Assembly: GCF_018446385.1 (NCBI RefSeq)
Contig: NC_055996.1
Coordinates: 132,542,532-132,606,531 of the forward strand
DNA length: 64,000 bases
Source: Zingiber officinale
Lineage: Eukaryota > Streptophyta > Magnoliopsida > Zingiberales > Zingiberaceae
Direction: 5' to 3'
Shown: in pieces, positions 36,492 through 47,919 of the stretch
How positions within the stretch are numbered: the stretch's first letter is position 1
Layout of the letters: every line of letters begins with the position of its first letter
Position numbers and translations under genes: made by a program
The notes under the pieces: generated by a model
The model's database searches: none
The model's input: the letters and a program-made list of their open reading frames with translations, nothing else
Told to the model about the DNA's origin: nothing

Positions 36492-37382
36492 TGTTGAAAC
36501 CCCAAGGTTGTTTTAATGTGATCAACCAAGTTAGGTTAGGTCCTGTGGTATTTTAACCTTGTGTCTAAGTGTGCAGGAACTTAGGAACACAAGAAGTCGA
36601 GCAAAAGACGCAGCTAGTGAGAAGGACGGCACAGGAGAGAGCCGACGGGCTCTGTGCGCCCGAGAGATAAGGTGCTGCGGAAGAGTATGTAGGCGGACGA
36701 GAAGGAAGCACGCAGCGTTTCCGAGGGATGAGAAGCCGGAGCGGAAGGTTGCTCGAGAAGGTCGAAATTGGGTTCGGGCGAGCCTTACTTCAGTTGGCCG
36801 AAATCACCGAAGCGAGCGAAGCCGGAGCGGAAGACCCGGACTAAGACGAGCAGCACCGGAGCAGAGGGCCCGGATCGAAAAAAGTCAACTATGCTGACTT
36901 TAGTAGTCCAGGTGCCCAGAGCGATTCCTGGTGTCCGGAACTTGACTTTTGACCAGATCACATTTGACCGTGATCTGTTGCAAAGGGGATAAAGTTGTAT
37001 CCCCTTCTAGGCGTCTGGAACCCTCCAGGCGCCCCGACCAAGGCTATAAATACAGCCTTAGTTCAAAGCTTTTCAATTCAACAAGCAATTTGATATTCAA
37101 TACTTATACGCTTCTATTATTTAGATTAGCTTCCTTCTTTCTGTACTTACACTGCTGTAAAAGAGGCTTCTCCGCTTGAAGGAGAATTTATTGCGATCAT
37201 CTTCCTTCGATTAACAACCTCCCCGGTTGTAACCAAGTATACTCCAGTGTCACTTTTCTTTTAAGTTCAATCTTTAATTATTTATGCAAGTATTATTTTA
37301 AAAGTCCGAGAAGGGTATCTCTTTTATATTTGTGTAGGGTCATTCAACCCCTCCGACAGCCAGCCACCAAGGATCTCCAACA
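36492..37382 (+). repeat. 3' LTR of the reduced copia element
   Basis: 891 bp, tgttgaaaccccaagg…ggatctccaaca. TATA-like gctataaatacagcc near 37043. Pairs with 32559-34330, which is 892 bp once the nested LTR and its target duplication are set aside. Confidence 0.9.
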
Positions 37383-37744
37383 CCCAGAACATATCTCGTT
37401 TGATTATGGCGCGCTCACCGGGCTTAGGTCCCCGGATCATACCACCATTCCAGGACATGATTTGGCACGCTCCCCAGGCTTAGGTACCCGATTCATGACT
37501 TAACCCATAACAAAATTTGGTACGCTTTCCCGGGCTTAGGCCCCCAGGCACAACTAACCACATATATCTCATAAGCATAGACATAAGTGTAAATATAAAC
37601 ATAAGGATGATCACTGTATAGGCATGAATATAAACATGTACATGCGAATAAATGTAAGAAGGTTCATTTCAAGAGTAATTAAAATTATCACGATGAGAAG
37701 AGGAAACATTAACCTAATTATACTAAATTTAACCCTTTTTCTAA

Positions 37745-38690
37745 ACTAGAATCTGAAAGTCACATGTAGCATATAAAATTGATGACAAGCAAGAAGAAAC
37801 ATAAGCTTTCCTATATTAGAAATCCAAAAATACATGTAGCATGTAAAATTACCATGATATCAAGTAAGAAGAAAACATAAGCTTTCCTAATTTAGTATTT
37901 CCAAAAATACATGTAGCGTGAAAAATTACCATGATATCAAATAAGAAGAAAACATAAGATTTCCTAATTTAGAATTTCCAAAAATACATGTAGCATGTAA
38001 AATTACCATGATATCAAGCAAGAAGAAAACATAAGCTTTCCTAAATTGGAAATCCGAAAATACATGTAGCATATAAAGTTACCATGATGACAAACAAGAA
38101 GAAAACATAAGCGTTCCTAATTTAGATTTTTCAAAAAATACATGTAGCATGAAAAATTACCATGATATCAAGCATGTAGGAAACATAAGCTTTCTAAATT
38201 CGAATTTCTAAAAATACATGTAGCATGTAAAGTTACCATGATATCAAGCAAGACGAAAACATAAGCTTTCCTAAATTGGAAATCTGAAAATACATATAGC
38301 ATATAAAGTTACTATGATGACAAGCAAGAAGAAAACATAAGCTTTCCTAAATTAGAATTTCCAAAAATAAAGGTAGCATGTAAAATTACCATGATATCAA
38401 GCAAGAAGAAAACATAAGCTTTTCTAAATTAGAATTTCTAAAAATACATGTAGCATTTAAAATTATCATGATATCAAGCAAGAAGAAAACATAAGTTTTT
38501 CTAATTTAGAATTTCCAAAAAATGCATGTAGCATGAAAAATTACCATGATATCAAGCAAGAAGGAAACATAAGCTTTCCTAAATTAGAATTTATAAAAAT
38601 ACATGTAACATGTAAAGTTATCATGATATCAAGCAAGATGAAAACATAAGCTTTTCTAAATTGGAAATTCGAAAATACCCAAGACATAGG
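37745..38690. repeat. 76 bp satellite-like tandem array
   Basis: About twelve imperfect units of about 76 bp. Each holds cataagctttcctaaatt, an aaaatacatgtagcat word, taaaattaccatgatatcaa and gcaagaagaaaa. Orientation is constant. The array lies inside the 10.1 kb LTR-type insertion. Confidence 0.88.
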
Positions 38691-39450
38691 AGCTAAACTA
38701 AGGCACCAACATAATTGAAACCATGCAAAATTTGTGTGGCCGAAACATGACATCCTTAGCAAGAAAACGACCCAAAACTCTTCAAGTTTCCAACAATATG
38801 AAACCACACAAGGTATATAAACTAAATTAAGGCACTAACATAATTAAAGCATGCTAGACTTGTATGGCCGAATATGACATCCTTAGCAAGAAAACAAATC
38901 ATCACCTTAAAAGCTTAAAAAAAACACCCCGAAACACACAAGACATAGAAACTAAACTAAAACAATAACATGGTTGAGAACATGTCTTAAGTACTTAGCT
39001 ATTACTCCTTGTCTTCCCTTGAAACTCTAGTACCGGTGGAGAAACAAAGGGTGGAGGAAATCTTCTTAGGGCCGACGGCAATGAATATTCACATTGGGTT
39101 GTAGGTGAGAGTTTTTATATAAAGTTGAAGCGTTAATTTTGTCTAAATTCTATCAACTATACCATATAAATCTTATTATATGTATACCAAGTTATCATAT
39201 TTGACAAAATTTCCTATATATATCCATATCTATATCATATATATACATAGTAATATTTAATTCACATATTAAAATTTATTATACATACATTTCTTATATA
39301 ATTTATATTACATATTACATATACATATTTATAAAATATATTTATGATACTATAGTTTACACGTTTCCAACTATATAATTCCTATTAGGTATTTTATATC
39401 ATATAAAATATTTTATTTCCATATTAATTAGATATCCATCTATCATACAT
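38691..39450. other. Non-coding part of the 10.1 kb insertion
   Basis: Short diverged repeats (aaactaaattaaggcac-type words near 38690, 38820 and 38950), then strongly AT-rich sequence. Nothing coding is seen. Confidence 0.5.
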
Positions 39451-39470
39451 ACATAGTAATATTTAATTCA

Positions 39471-39675
39471 GTCCCCTCGAGACGGTGCGATGGTTAAGAC
39501 ATGGGGTGTTGTCACATGAGGTCTTAGGGTCGAAACTCGGCGTGACCGAGCATAACCTCCCCCATGTCTTGGCCATTTGCACTAATGGCTAGTAGTCACC
39601 TGTGATTTACCTCCTCCGTGTTGGCTTAGGGACGGGTTGACGGAGGGCTCTGGGGGCAAGCGAATCATCTTTGCC
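39471..39675 (+). mobile_element. tRNA-derived SINE
   Basis: A 205 bp insert between 20 bp direct repeats (39451-39470 and 39676-39695). The tRNA-like head has an A-box-like gcgatggttaagac and a B-box-like gggtcgaaactc (39527-39538). The body shares acctgtgatttacctcctcc with the SINE at 22203-22398, so the two belong to related families. Confidence 0.87.
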
Positions 39676-39972
39676 ACATAGTAATATTTAATTCACATAT
39701 TATAATTTATTAGACATACATTTATATTACACATTATATATTTTATATTGTACCAAATATTTTATTTTTATATTCATCTTTAAAATTTCTACATATTAAG
39801 TTTTATCCCTAAATGCTAAGTCCTTTAAATCCTATATATATTTTTATATAAAACCTCATATTAAGTTTTTATCTCTATCCTTTATCCACATCATAATTAT
39901 ATAAATTTCCATATATGCATATATAATTTGTATGTGATGAAATCTTGAAATTCTTAGTTATTATCAACAACA

Positions 39973-40570
39973 TATTTCATTGGTTAGGTGTTTACACGTT
40001 ATAAATTCATATAATTTTAAACTTGTAATGTAATGTAATCTGGATTACAAAAGGTAGTGAAGTTTTGTAATCTAAATTACAAAGTAAATATTATGTAATC
40101 CGATTATATTACGAGGTCACCGTTTAACTAAAATTTAAATGTCGAATATACCCCTAGTCCACCGTCACCGCCGCCCACTCCGCCGCCGGCGACCACCGCC
40201 AACCGCCGCCGGCGACCACCGCCGGCCGCCGTCGCCGCCACCCGCCTCTGCCGTCACCGCCAACAGTCGTCGCCGATTGCCAGTGGCGGTCGTTGGCGGA
40301 GGAGGCCAACGGCGACGGTCGTTGGTTGCCGCAAGCTCCAGCGGCCGTCGGTAGATGTCGCAGGATATTTTTATCATTTTATAATAATAAGAATTACATT
40401 CCTTATAAAAAATAATTGACACCAAACAAAAAGAATGTAATAATCATTGTAATCAAAGATTACATACATTATATTACCAAACTTAGTAATATAATCAAGA
40501 TTACATTGCATTACATTATAAATTTAATTACATTACAAACAAGATTACATTACACCCAACCAAATAACCT
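39973..40570. mobile_element. MITE-like element with a GC-rich core
   Basis: The left end (attggttaggtgt, then tgtaatgtaatc at 40024) mirrors the right end (gattacattaca at 40543, then cacccaaccaaataacc). Between AT-rich arms lies a GC-rich core at about 40159-40350 made of ccgccg and ccaccg words. There is no protein-coding signal beyond low-complexity frames. Superfamily and target duplication are not resolved. Confidence 0.5.
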
Positions 40571-40668
40571 AAATGATAAATCTTATATATTATAAATTTT
40601 ATACAAACAAGATTACATTACACCCAACCAAATAACCTAAATGATAAGTCTTATATATTATAAATTTT
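40540..40668. repeat. Direct duplication of about 63 bp
   Basis: Two adjacent copies containing acaaacaagattacattaca, cccaaccaaataacctaaat and cttatatattataaatttta, covering the right end of the MITE-like element and its flank. Confidence 0.8.
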
Positions 40669-40908
40669 ATATACTTTATATTTCCTATATTATTTATATG
40701 GATGAAATTTTCCTATATGTATATCCATATATCCATATAGTAATATAATTTTCATATTAAATGGGTTAGTTATTATCTACGCATTTCTTATCTACATATT
40801 ATATTACATACTACATTAAACATTTATAATTCCTATATACATATATTATAATTTCTTATATACACGTTTTACATCATATATTTTATATTATACATAATAT
40901 ATCATTTA

Positions 40909-41675
40909 TGTAGGATCGAAAAGAATTTAGATATCTCCACAATGACATGATATTGTCCACTTTGGGCCTAAGCCCTCATGGTTTTGCTCTTAGGCTCTAC
41001 CCAAAAGGCCTCATGTCAATGGAGATATCTTTCTCTTATAAACCCATGATCTTTTCCATGTGTTTTCAATATGGGACTATGTTTGCAACCTTGCAACCCC
41101 AACAATCCCCCCCTCAAACAAAGGACCATGGGCTTCCCACGTCCGATCCTTGACCCACCAGGTCTTCCTGCCCCTCGGTCTACCCGACCTACTAGGACTT
41201 CCTTGCCTAGCCGATCCTTGACCCACCAGGTCTTCCTGCCCCTCGGTCTACCCGACCTACTAGGACTTCCTTGCCTAGCCGCAACTAGGACTTCCTGCCC
41301 CTCGGTCCACCCGACCTACTAGGACTTCCTGCCTGGTGTCTGGTCCTCTTGATCCGAACATAGGAGCCCCCACTTTCTTTGTTCGAGGTCAATATTGTAC
41401 TCACATGGTTCAATTAGACCATAGCTCTTGTGCATAGTCGGTGGTTAAACCTTCTGGCAGTCCGGGCTCTGATACCAATTGTAGGATCGAAAAGAATTTA
41501 GATATCTCCATAATGACATGATATTGTCCACTTTGGGCCTAAGCCCTCATGGTTTTGCTCTTGGGCTATACCCAAAAGGCCTCATGTCAATGGAGATATC
41601 TTTCTCTTATAAACCCATGATCTTTTCCATGTGTTTTCAATATGGGACTATGTTTGCAACCTTGCAACCCCAACA
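40909..41675 (-). mobile_element. TRIM element, nearly intact
   Basis: A 767 bp terminal-repeat retrotransposon in miniature with two 196 bp LTRs (40909-41104 and 41480-41675) and a perfect 5 bp target duplication attta (40904-40908, 41676-41680). In reverse orientation the primer site lies at 41466-41479 (reverse of attggtatcagag, methionine tRNA type) and a polypurine tract (gaggggggga type) lies inside the other LTR. The LTRs differ at about 3 sites in 196, so the insertion is recent (about half a million years at an assumed 1.3e-8 per site per year). It has no coding capacity, which is normal for TRIMs. Its interior holds a 68 bp tandem duplication near 41147-41282. Confidence 0.95.
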
Positions 41676-41719
41676 ATTTATATTTTATTTTTACTACACG
41701 TTATATACATATTAATATT

Positions 41720-41755
41720 TTATATATCTATATATATATATATATATATATATAT
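41720..41755. repeat. (ta)n microsatellite
   Basis: A run of TA units to the right of the TRIM, within the 10.1 kb insertion. Confidence 0.85.
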
Positions 41756-41910
41756 TCCTGATTCCTTATTCCTATTTATATTATATATAATTGATTAATC
41801 CATAATTTTATGTTAACTTAATTAATTTAAATCTATCTATATTAATAAATTCTTAATTCAATTGAACGAACCTTCTTAATTAACCGTTGGTTTGCGGATA
41901 TTACACAAAC

Positions 41911-42660
41911 GATTGTCGAATAGCTCTATCTACATGTACAACTTCAAGAATTTCCGAGCGGCATTTCTACACCACTTTGCTAGTAGTCGTCACCGCCAGA
42001 AGACTGCATAAATCTATTTTCGCTAAAGCAAGGGCCCCGAGAGGCCCTAAAGGTCTATATCCAGCGCTTTAACCAGATGGCGATGGATATTTCGGCGGTC
42101 TCCTCAAATGTACTGGTGAACGCCTTCACTCAAGGGCTCACCAAGGGAGAGTTCTTCCGATCACTTATTCGGCAACCGCCTAAGGACTTTGGGCACCTCC
42201 AAAAAGAAGGTTAATGAGTACATTAATGTGGAAGAAGCCCAAGTGGCAAGGAAAAAAGAGAGGACCGTCGATCCCACAACAGCATCCGAGTGGCGTCAAT
42301 CAAGCAATCATCAACCACCAAAAGGGCCTCGGACGAGAGCCCCTTCACACCAGGAGCCTAAGCCACATGTCATACAGCAAGTAACGGTCGCTCGTCCAGG
42401 AGGCAAGAGGTGGGTGCCGATGTTTTACACCTTCCATCAGTCAACGACGTATAACACCAGGGACTATTACGACCTGGCAGATGGCAGGTCGGTTCTGCGC
42501 GGATACCCTAAACGATGGCCACCTCTCGATTGGCGTCACCGAAGTCGATCTGCAGAACGAAGGAATTCGGGGAGGGTGACCGGATCACGTCATCACCAAC
42601 ACCAAAGGGGTCGAATCCCTACCCGAGTTTCCTCTGAGTGAACCAAACCATCCGCAAGGG
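41911..42660 (+). mobile_element. Tat gag, second part
   Basis: Gag sequence resuming after the 10.1 kb insertion, including IYMYNFKNFRAAFLHHF and the charged stretch KKVNEYINVEEAQVARKKER. Fossil. Confidence 0.8.
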
Positions 42661-44308
42661 AAAAGGAGAATCGAATTGTAATGCCGCTCGGGGGGAGATA
42701 GGAATGATCGTTGGCAGACCAATCGGCGGAAATTCTAACAGAGAAAGGAAGTTGCATGCACGCCGGCTCAAGATGCACGCCGTGAGTTACAGCAAGAAAA
42801 AAGCTGAGGGACCCGAGATTAGCTTTGGCCCTAAGGATTTGGAGGAAGTGGAGGTCCCCCATGACGATGCATTAATCATCCGGGCGGTAATTTCTAATTA
42901 TACAGTCCATTGTACTTTTATTGATACAGGGAGATCGATAAATATCATATACCGGAAGGCATTCAATCAATTGCAAATTGACCAGAGTGAACTACTGCCA
43001 ATGATGACTCCGCTCTACGGCTTCACGGGCAACGAAGTGTTGTCGATCAGCCAAATCAAGTTAGTCATCTCACTCGGCGAAGAGCCCCTGAAGCGGAGAA
43101 AGACCACAAAATTTATAGTGGTAGATGTGCCCTCGGCCTATAACGTCATTTTGGGTCAACCGACATTCAATAAGTTCCAAGCAGTGGTATCCACCTTCTG
43201 CCAAAAGATCAAATTCCCGGTAGATGGTAAGGTAGGGGAAGTCAAAGGAGATCAGTTGGCCGCTCGACATTGTTACGTCGAGATGGTCAAAATGGAAGCA
43301 CGAGCCACTCAGAAGACCCCATGCTTGGAGGTGAATGTCATTGCCAAAAAACCACCCACACTGGTGTACGAAGAAAAAGAAGAAGTTCAGATCCACCCTG
43401 ACTGCCTGGAAGCAACCACCTTCATTGCTGCCGATCTGGAGGCCGAGAAAAAGACGGAACTGGTATCTTGCCTCAGACATAACCATGATGTGTTCGCTTG
43501 GTCGACATATGAGCTTTCTGGTATCTCACCGAGTGTGGCCCAGCATGAACTACACGTCCGACCTGACGCTCGGCTTGTCAAACAAAAGAAAAGGGACTTT
43601 AGCGCGGAGCAGAACTTGGTCATCCGAGCGGAGATAGAGAAATTGTTAGAGGTCGGCCACATACGAGAGGTACAATTTCCGAGCTGACTTTCTAATATTG
43701 TACTAGTCTCTAAGCCGGACAACAAATGGAGGGTCTGCATAGACTTCTGCAATCTGAATAAAGAATGCCTGAAGGATTTCTATCCGCTGCCCTAGATAGA
43801 CCAGATGGTGGACTCTACGACCGGATGCGAGCTGATCTACATGCTCAATGCATATCAAGGTTATCACCACGTGCTGCTCGCCCGAGAAGATCAAGAAAAG
43901 GTCAGCTTTATCATGACCAATGGAACATTCTGCTACAATGTCATGTCATTCAGACTAAAGAATGTCGGTGTCACCTACCAAAGGCTCATGAACAAGGTGT
44001 TCTGACGGCAGATCGGTCGAAACATAGAAGTATATGTCGATGATATACTAATAAAATTTCCAAGGGCTATTGATCTTTGTGCAGACATCAAGGAGACTTG
44101 TCAAACTCTGAAGGCTTATAGAATAAGGTTGAACCCGAACAAATGCCTGTTCGGGGCCAAGGGTGGCCGATTTCTGGGATATATCGCCACCGAGAGGGGA
44201 ATCGAGGCGAATCCAGGTAAGGTCAAAGCTCTGCAAGATATGCCACCACCACGCAACTTGAAGGAAACCCAACGGCTGACCAGGCATATTACCACCCTGT
44301 CAAGATTC
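42660..44308 (+). mobile_element. Tat protease and reverse transcriptase
   Basis: The aspartic protease core FIDTGRS (DTG at about 42923-42931) is followed by YNVILGQPTFN. Then come the pol linker and the RT fingers and palm with YVDDILIK at about 44032-44055. The region is interrupted at 44308 by a solo LTR. A fossil with several breaks. Confidence 0.9.
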
Positions 44309-44313
44309 ATATC

Positions 44314-46322
44314 TGATGTGCGTAGATTATATACACTTTTATGCATGTCTTGACGCACATCTACTTATTTTTCATTAACATAATCTATGTTTCTTGCACC
44401 ATCTCTCATTGTAATATTATATTTCCATTATATTCTGTTTGGAGATCTGCTCTTTGCTTGTTTTGATTGATAGGACGTGATTTGGAGCAAAAATGGAGCT
44501 TAAATGAAGTCTAGAGCTTCTAGAGTGTCACGGGCATGCAAAAACTAAGTCCTTGCAGGTTTTCGCCGTGTGGAGACCACATTGCCGTGTGGAGACCATG
44601 TGGGGGGCGTGTTGAGGCCGTGTGAATGTCACACGGCCGTGTTAAGGCCTTGTGGAATTTTCAGCACTACAGACCAAAAGTAAAATGACAATAACTTTGT
44701 GCTCGGTTGAAGTTTTGGGTTGTTCTTTATACCGATTTGTAGATAACTTCAAGATCTACAACTTTGATGAAGACTTCAACCAGAGAAACCCCCATATTGA
44801 TGGTGTAAAAGATGTTATAATGAAACATAGCCATTTAGAGCTATGACAAGGGTCATGCAAGGGGTGTGCAAGGGCCATGCAAGGGGTGTGTGAGAACCAC
44901 ATGCCCATGACATGGTCGTGTCACATTTACAGAGCCAAAGCAGTACATGACCGTGTCCCAGACACGGTCGTGCAAGCCTACCAAAGCCAAAGCAGTACAT
45001 GGTCGTGTAGATTTACACGGCCGTGCAATTTTCCTAGAAGCTAAACAAGGCCTGGTCGTGTCCTAGACACGGTCGTGCATGAGTTCCAAAACCGGAGGCA
45101 GCACAGGTCGTGTAGATCTACACGGTCGTGCAAGGAGGGCAGTGGCAGAGCATGTTATGCCCGTGTGCACTACACGGCCGTGTGAGAGGGACGGTGAAGA
45201 GAATAGCTTGGGTTGTGTCTCACACACGACCTAGTCTCGGGTCTGTGTGGCGCCTAAAGTTTTTACCCTATATAAGGGTTTCTTGCATCATTTGAAGGGG
45301 GGGGGGGGGTTCTCCCTCTTGGGAGAAGACGAGATTTGGGTGATTCCTCACCTTCTTGGAGGGATTTTCCAGGGATCTAAGGGCAGATCTTCAACGAATC
45401 GACTTCGGGAACGAGGATTGGATCTGAAGACAGTTCTTCATCGTAGATAAGCTTTTCTTCCCTTTCTCTTCTTGGATTTTGGGATCAAGATGCTCGTAAT
45501 CTTCTTGTCTTTGGGTTTCTTTTCCTGTTCTATGGATTAGATCTCTTTGTTCTAGGATGGAGGGAGTATTTGTAATGTGATTTGATGTAAACTCTTGTGG
45601 ATTTGCCAATTTCCTATTTCTATGATGTTGTCTTGTTTATATCTATTTGATCTTGTGTGGATTGTTGTGATTGGACTAAATTACCATTCCTGATTGAATG
45701 TTTGAGTGTCTTGTGGATCTTGTAGAGGTAATTCCTCATTCGATTATCCGAGGGGCGTACGTGACAGACAAGCTCATGTAAGGATGATTGAGGGAAAATC
45801 TTGAAGGAGAAATAAGGACATTCAAGGGGGTAGGATAGATTGTATGCATTAATCTTTTATATCTTAATATGGGTTGAGAAGTAATGCATTTCTATGTTGA
45901 TTATCCGAGGGACGCACGTGACAGGTAAGCCCGTGTAAGGGCATCATAGGAATCATTCCTAATTGATCATATTTAGATATAGATTTCAGTCCTAAGCCGA
46001 TTGTCTATTGCAAGAGAGAATCGACAACCTTCTACAAATGATGGACAATTGAGGAATAAGATTTGGTAGATCATTTACATTGAATAACATTACAAGAAAT
46101 TAAAACTCCTAGAACATCCTTTATCATAGCCCTTATCCCTGTTTTTATGCTTTTACTTCTTGGTTTTATTTTCTATAGTTGCACCTAGCTTTTATAAATC
46201 AATTGATTAGTTGTTTAACTAATTCGTGTTGAGATATCTTTAGTGGTTAGTACCAGTCCCTGTGGATACGATATCTTTCTTTATTACTGACGGCGTATCC
46301 GTACACTTACGGATCGTTAACA
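44314..46322 (+). mobile_element. 2.0 kb solo LTR inside Tat RT
   Basis: Ends tgatgtgcgtag…ggatcgttaaca with a perfect 5 bp target duplication atatc (44309-44313, 46323-46327). A TATA box (cctatataagggttt) lies near 45268. The first half has many palindromic cacggccgtg and cacggtcgtg words (44560-45190), a style known from LTRs of Del/Tekay-type gypsy elements. The right end (ccctgtggatacgatatc) also fits gypsy LTRs. A G run of about 14 lies at 45297-45310. No internal domains, so it is a solo LTR. Confidence 0.9.
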
Positions 46323-46327
46323 ATATC

Positions 46328-47270
46328 CAAATCATCCGATCGGAGCTTACCGTTCTTCAAGGTGCTGCATCGGGTAACAAAATTCTAGTGGGATGTCGAG
46401 TGTGACCGGGCATTTAAAGAACTCAAAGACTATCTCAACTCCTTTCCTATACTAGCTAAGCCGAGCGCAAGAGAGCCGTATTGGATTTATCTGTCATCCA
46501 TCGAAAATGTGGACGGCTCGACATTAGTTAAGAAGAAAGGACAAGAGCAACAGTCCGTATATTTTTTAAGTCGTATATTAAAAGACGCTGAATCCCGCTA
46601 CACTAGTCTAAAAAAATTAGGTTACACATTGGTAGTAGTCACTCAGAGACTCCGCCCCTATTTCCTCTCCCATTCAATCGTGGTGATGACCAACAGTAGC
46701 TTGGGAAGAGTCCTCCTTAACCTAGAAGCATCCGGTCGGCTGATCAAGTGAATCACTGAGCTAAGTGAGTTTGACATCCAATACCAACCCCGAACGACGA
46801 TAAAAGCTCAGGCCTTGACTGATTTCATCACAGAAGTCCAGAGCAATGAGATAAAGGCAACCTAGAGAATATATGTTGATGGCTCTTCCACCAAGCAAGA
46901 TAGCAGGATCGGCATCCTGCTCATTTCTCCAAGAGAAGATCGGATGCAATTGTCTGTTCGGCTAGATTATCGTGCCACCAACAACGAAGTCGAGTATGAA
47001 GCCTTGATAGCCGGCTTGCAAGTAGCGTGGCATGTCAGAGCCACAAGAGTATTAATCCACTCGGACTCCCAGTTGGTCGTCCGACAGCTGTCGGGAACGT
47101 TCGAGATTAGCAATACTCAACTCAAGTTATATACAGGAGCCTTCGAGAGATTGAAGATAAATTTTCAAGAAGTTACTGTACAGAAGATCCCCCGATCGGA
47201 CAATCAAACAGAAGATGAACTAGCTAAATTAGCTAGTTCATTATCACCGGTCATGATAAGTTAGTCGATC
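46328..47270 (+). mobile_element. Tat RT connection and RNase H
   Basis: Continuation of pol with the thumb and connection region (46330-46760) and an RNase H domain (about 46870-47260, with YRATNNEVEYEALIAGLQVA, IHSDSQLVVRQLSG and IPRSDNQTEDELAKLAS). Fossil. Confidence 0.9.
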
Positions 47271-47582
47271 GAACAAGTTTCCTTGGTAGCGCATATTGAC
47301 TGGATGGAGGGAGTTATCTTTCCGAGAGGCTGGAGAACCCCGTTAATCGAATTTTTCTGATCGAGAAGTACGCTGGCTAACCAAGAAGTGACGCATCTAT
47401 TAAAGAAGATGGTCGGATGGTTCACCTTGGTCGGAGATCAGCTGTATAAAGAGCCTTCTCTAGGCCCTTGCTCAAGTATGTGGGACCAGAGGTCGCAGCG
47501 TACATCTTGTAAGAAGTTCACCAAGGCTCCTGCGGAAGCCATGCATCCGGGCTGCCGATTGCTAGCTCGGAAGATTCTCCTG
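47271..47582 (+). mobile_element. Tat integrase, N-terminal part
   Basis: Linker and zinc-binding region of integrase (HH-CC type area), ending at 47582 where the CACTA element inserts. Corresponds to 7965-8285 of the left Tat relic. Fossil. Confidence 0.75.
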
Positions 47583-47604
47583 CACTACAAAAAAACCTGT
47601 AAAT

Positions 47605-47900
47605 AACGACGGCATTCCCGACTGAATATATATTTCGGTCGGTAATATTCCGACTGAATATGTATTTCAGTCGGCAATTCATTTAACGGGTTCGGGTATT
47701 GATGTTTACCGACGGAGTTAACATTCCGTCAGTATATATCGCTAATCGGGCGATCCGATCAGGGTTAGAGTTTACCGACGGAATGACAATTCCGTCGGTA
47801 ATCCCCGACGGAACCATAATTCCGTCGGTAATCCCCGACGGAATCCACAATTCCGTCGGTAATTACCGACGGAATTGTCATTCCGTCGGTAAAACAGAGT
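47605..47900. repeat. CACTA left subterminal repeat array
   Basis: About a dozen copies of ccgacggaat or attccgtcgg type 10-mers, often as closely spaced inverted pairs (for example accgacggaatgacaattcc at 47773). Such arrays are transposase binding regions in known CACTA elements. Confidence 0.9.
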
Positions 47901-47919
47901 GAAATTAGGGCACGGTGCG

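Larger units (their letters stand above)
32559..37382 (+). mobile_element. Internally reduced copia element (SIRE-like)
   Basis: It has a 5' LTR (32559-34330, holding a nested LTR), a primer site directly after it (agtggtatcatagtc, methionine tRNA type), a gag region (34447-35200), a coiled, charged gag-related part (35336-35640), a polypurine tract aaaagggggagat and a 3' LTR (36492-37382). There is no protease, integrase or RT, so it is non-autonomous. The target duplication is cctag/cccag (4 of 5). LTRs differ at about one site in eight to nine by eye, younger than the Tat host. The SIRE label rests on the gag and polypurine-tract type and is tentative. Confidence 0.87.
31791..41905. mobile_element. 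10.1 kb LTR-type insertion inside Tat gag
   Basis: Bounded by TGTAACGCCC…GGATATTACA ends and a perfect 5 bp target duplication caaac (31786-31790, 41906-41910). After setting aside the nested copia element, SINE and TRIM, about 4.3 kb remains, with no coding domains. I read it as a very long solo LTR or a coding-free LTR element. Orientation and lineage are uncertain. It contains repeated gggcttaggtccccggatca words (32526 and 37421), a 76 bp satellite and a MITE-like insert. Confidence 0.75.

Noticed and set aside
37745-38690. CRISPR-like or RNA-gene array of 76 bp units
   Set aside because: Whole units are repeated, not short repeats with unique spacers, and it lies inside an LTR-type element.
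40139-40425. Arg/Pro-rich frames on both strands in the GC-rich core
   Set aside because: Low-complexity translation of ccgccg repeats within a MITE-like element, not a gene.
45297-45310. Run of about 14 G, possible regulatory G-tract
   Set aside because: An isolated homopolymer in a solo LTR downstream of its TATA box. Possibly length-variable or a sequencing artefact, with no further support.
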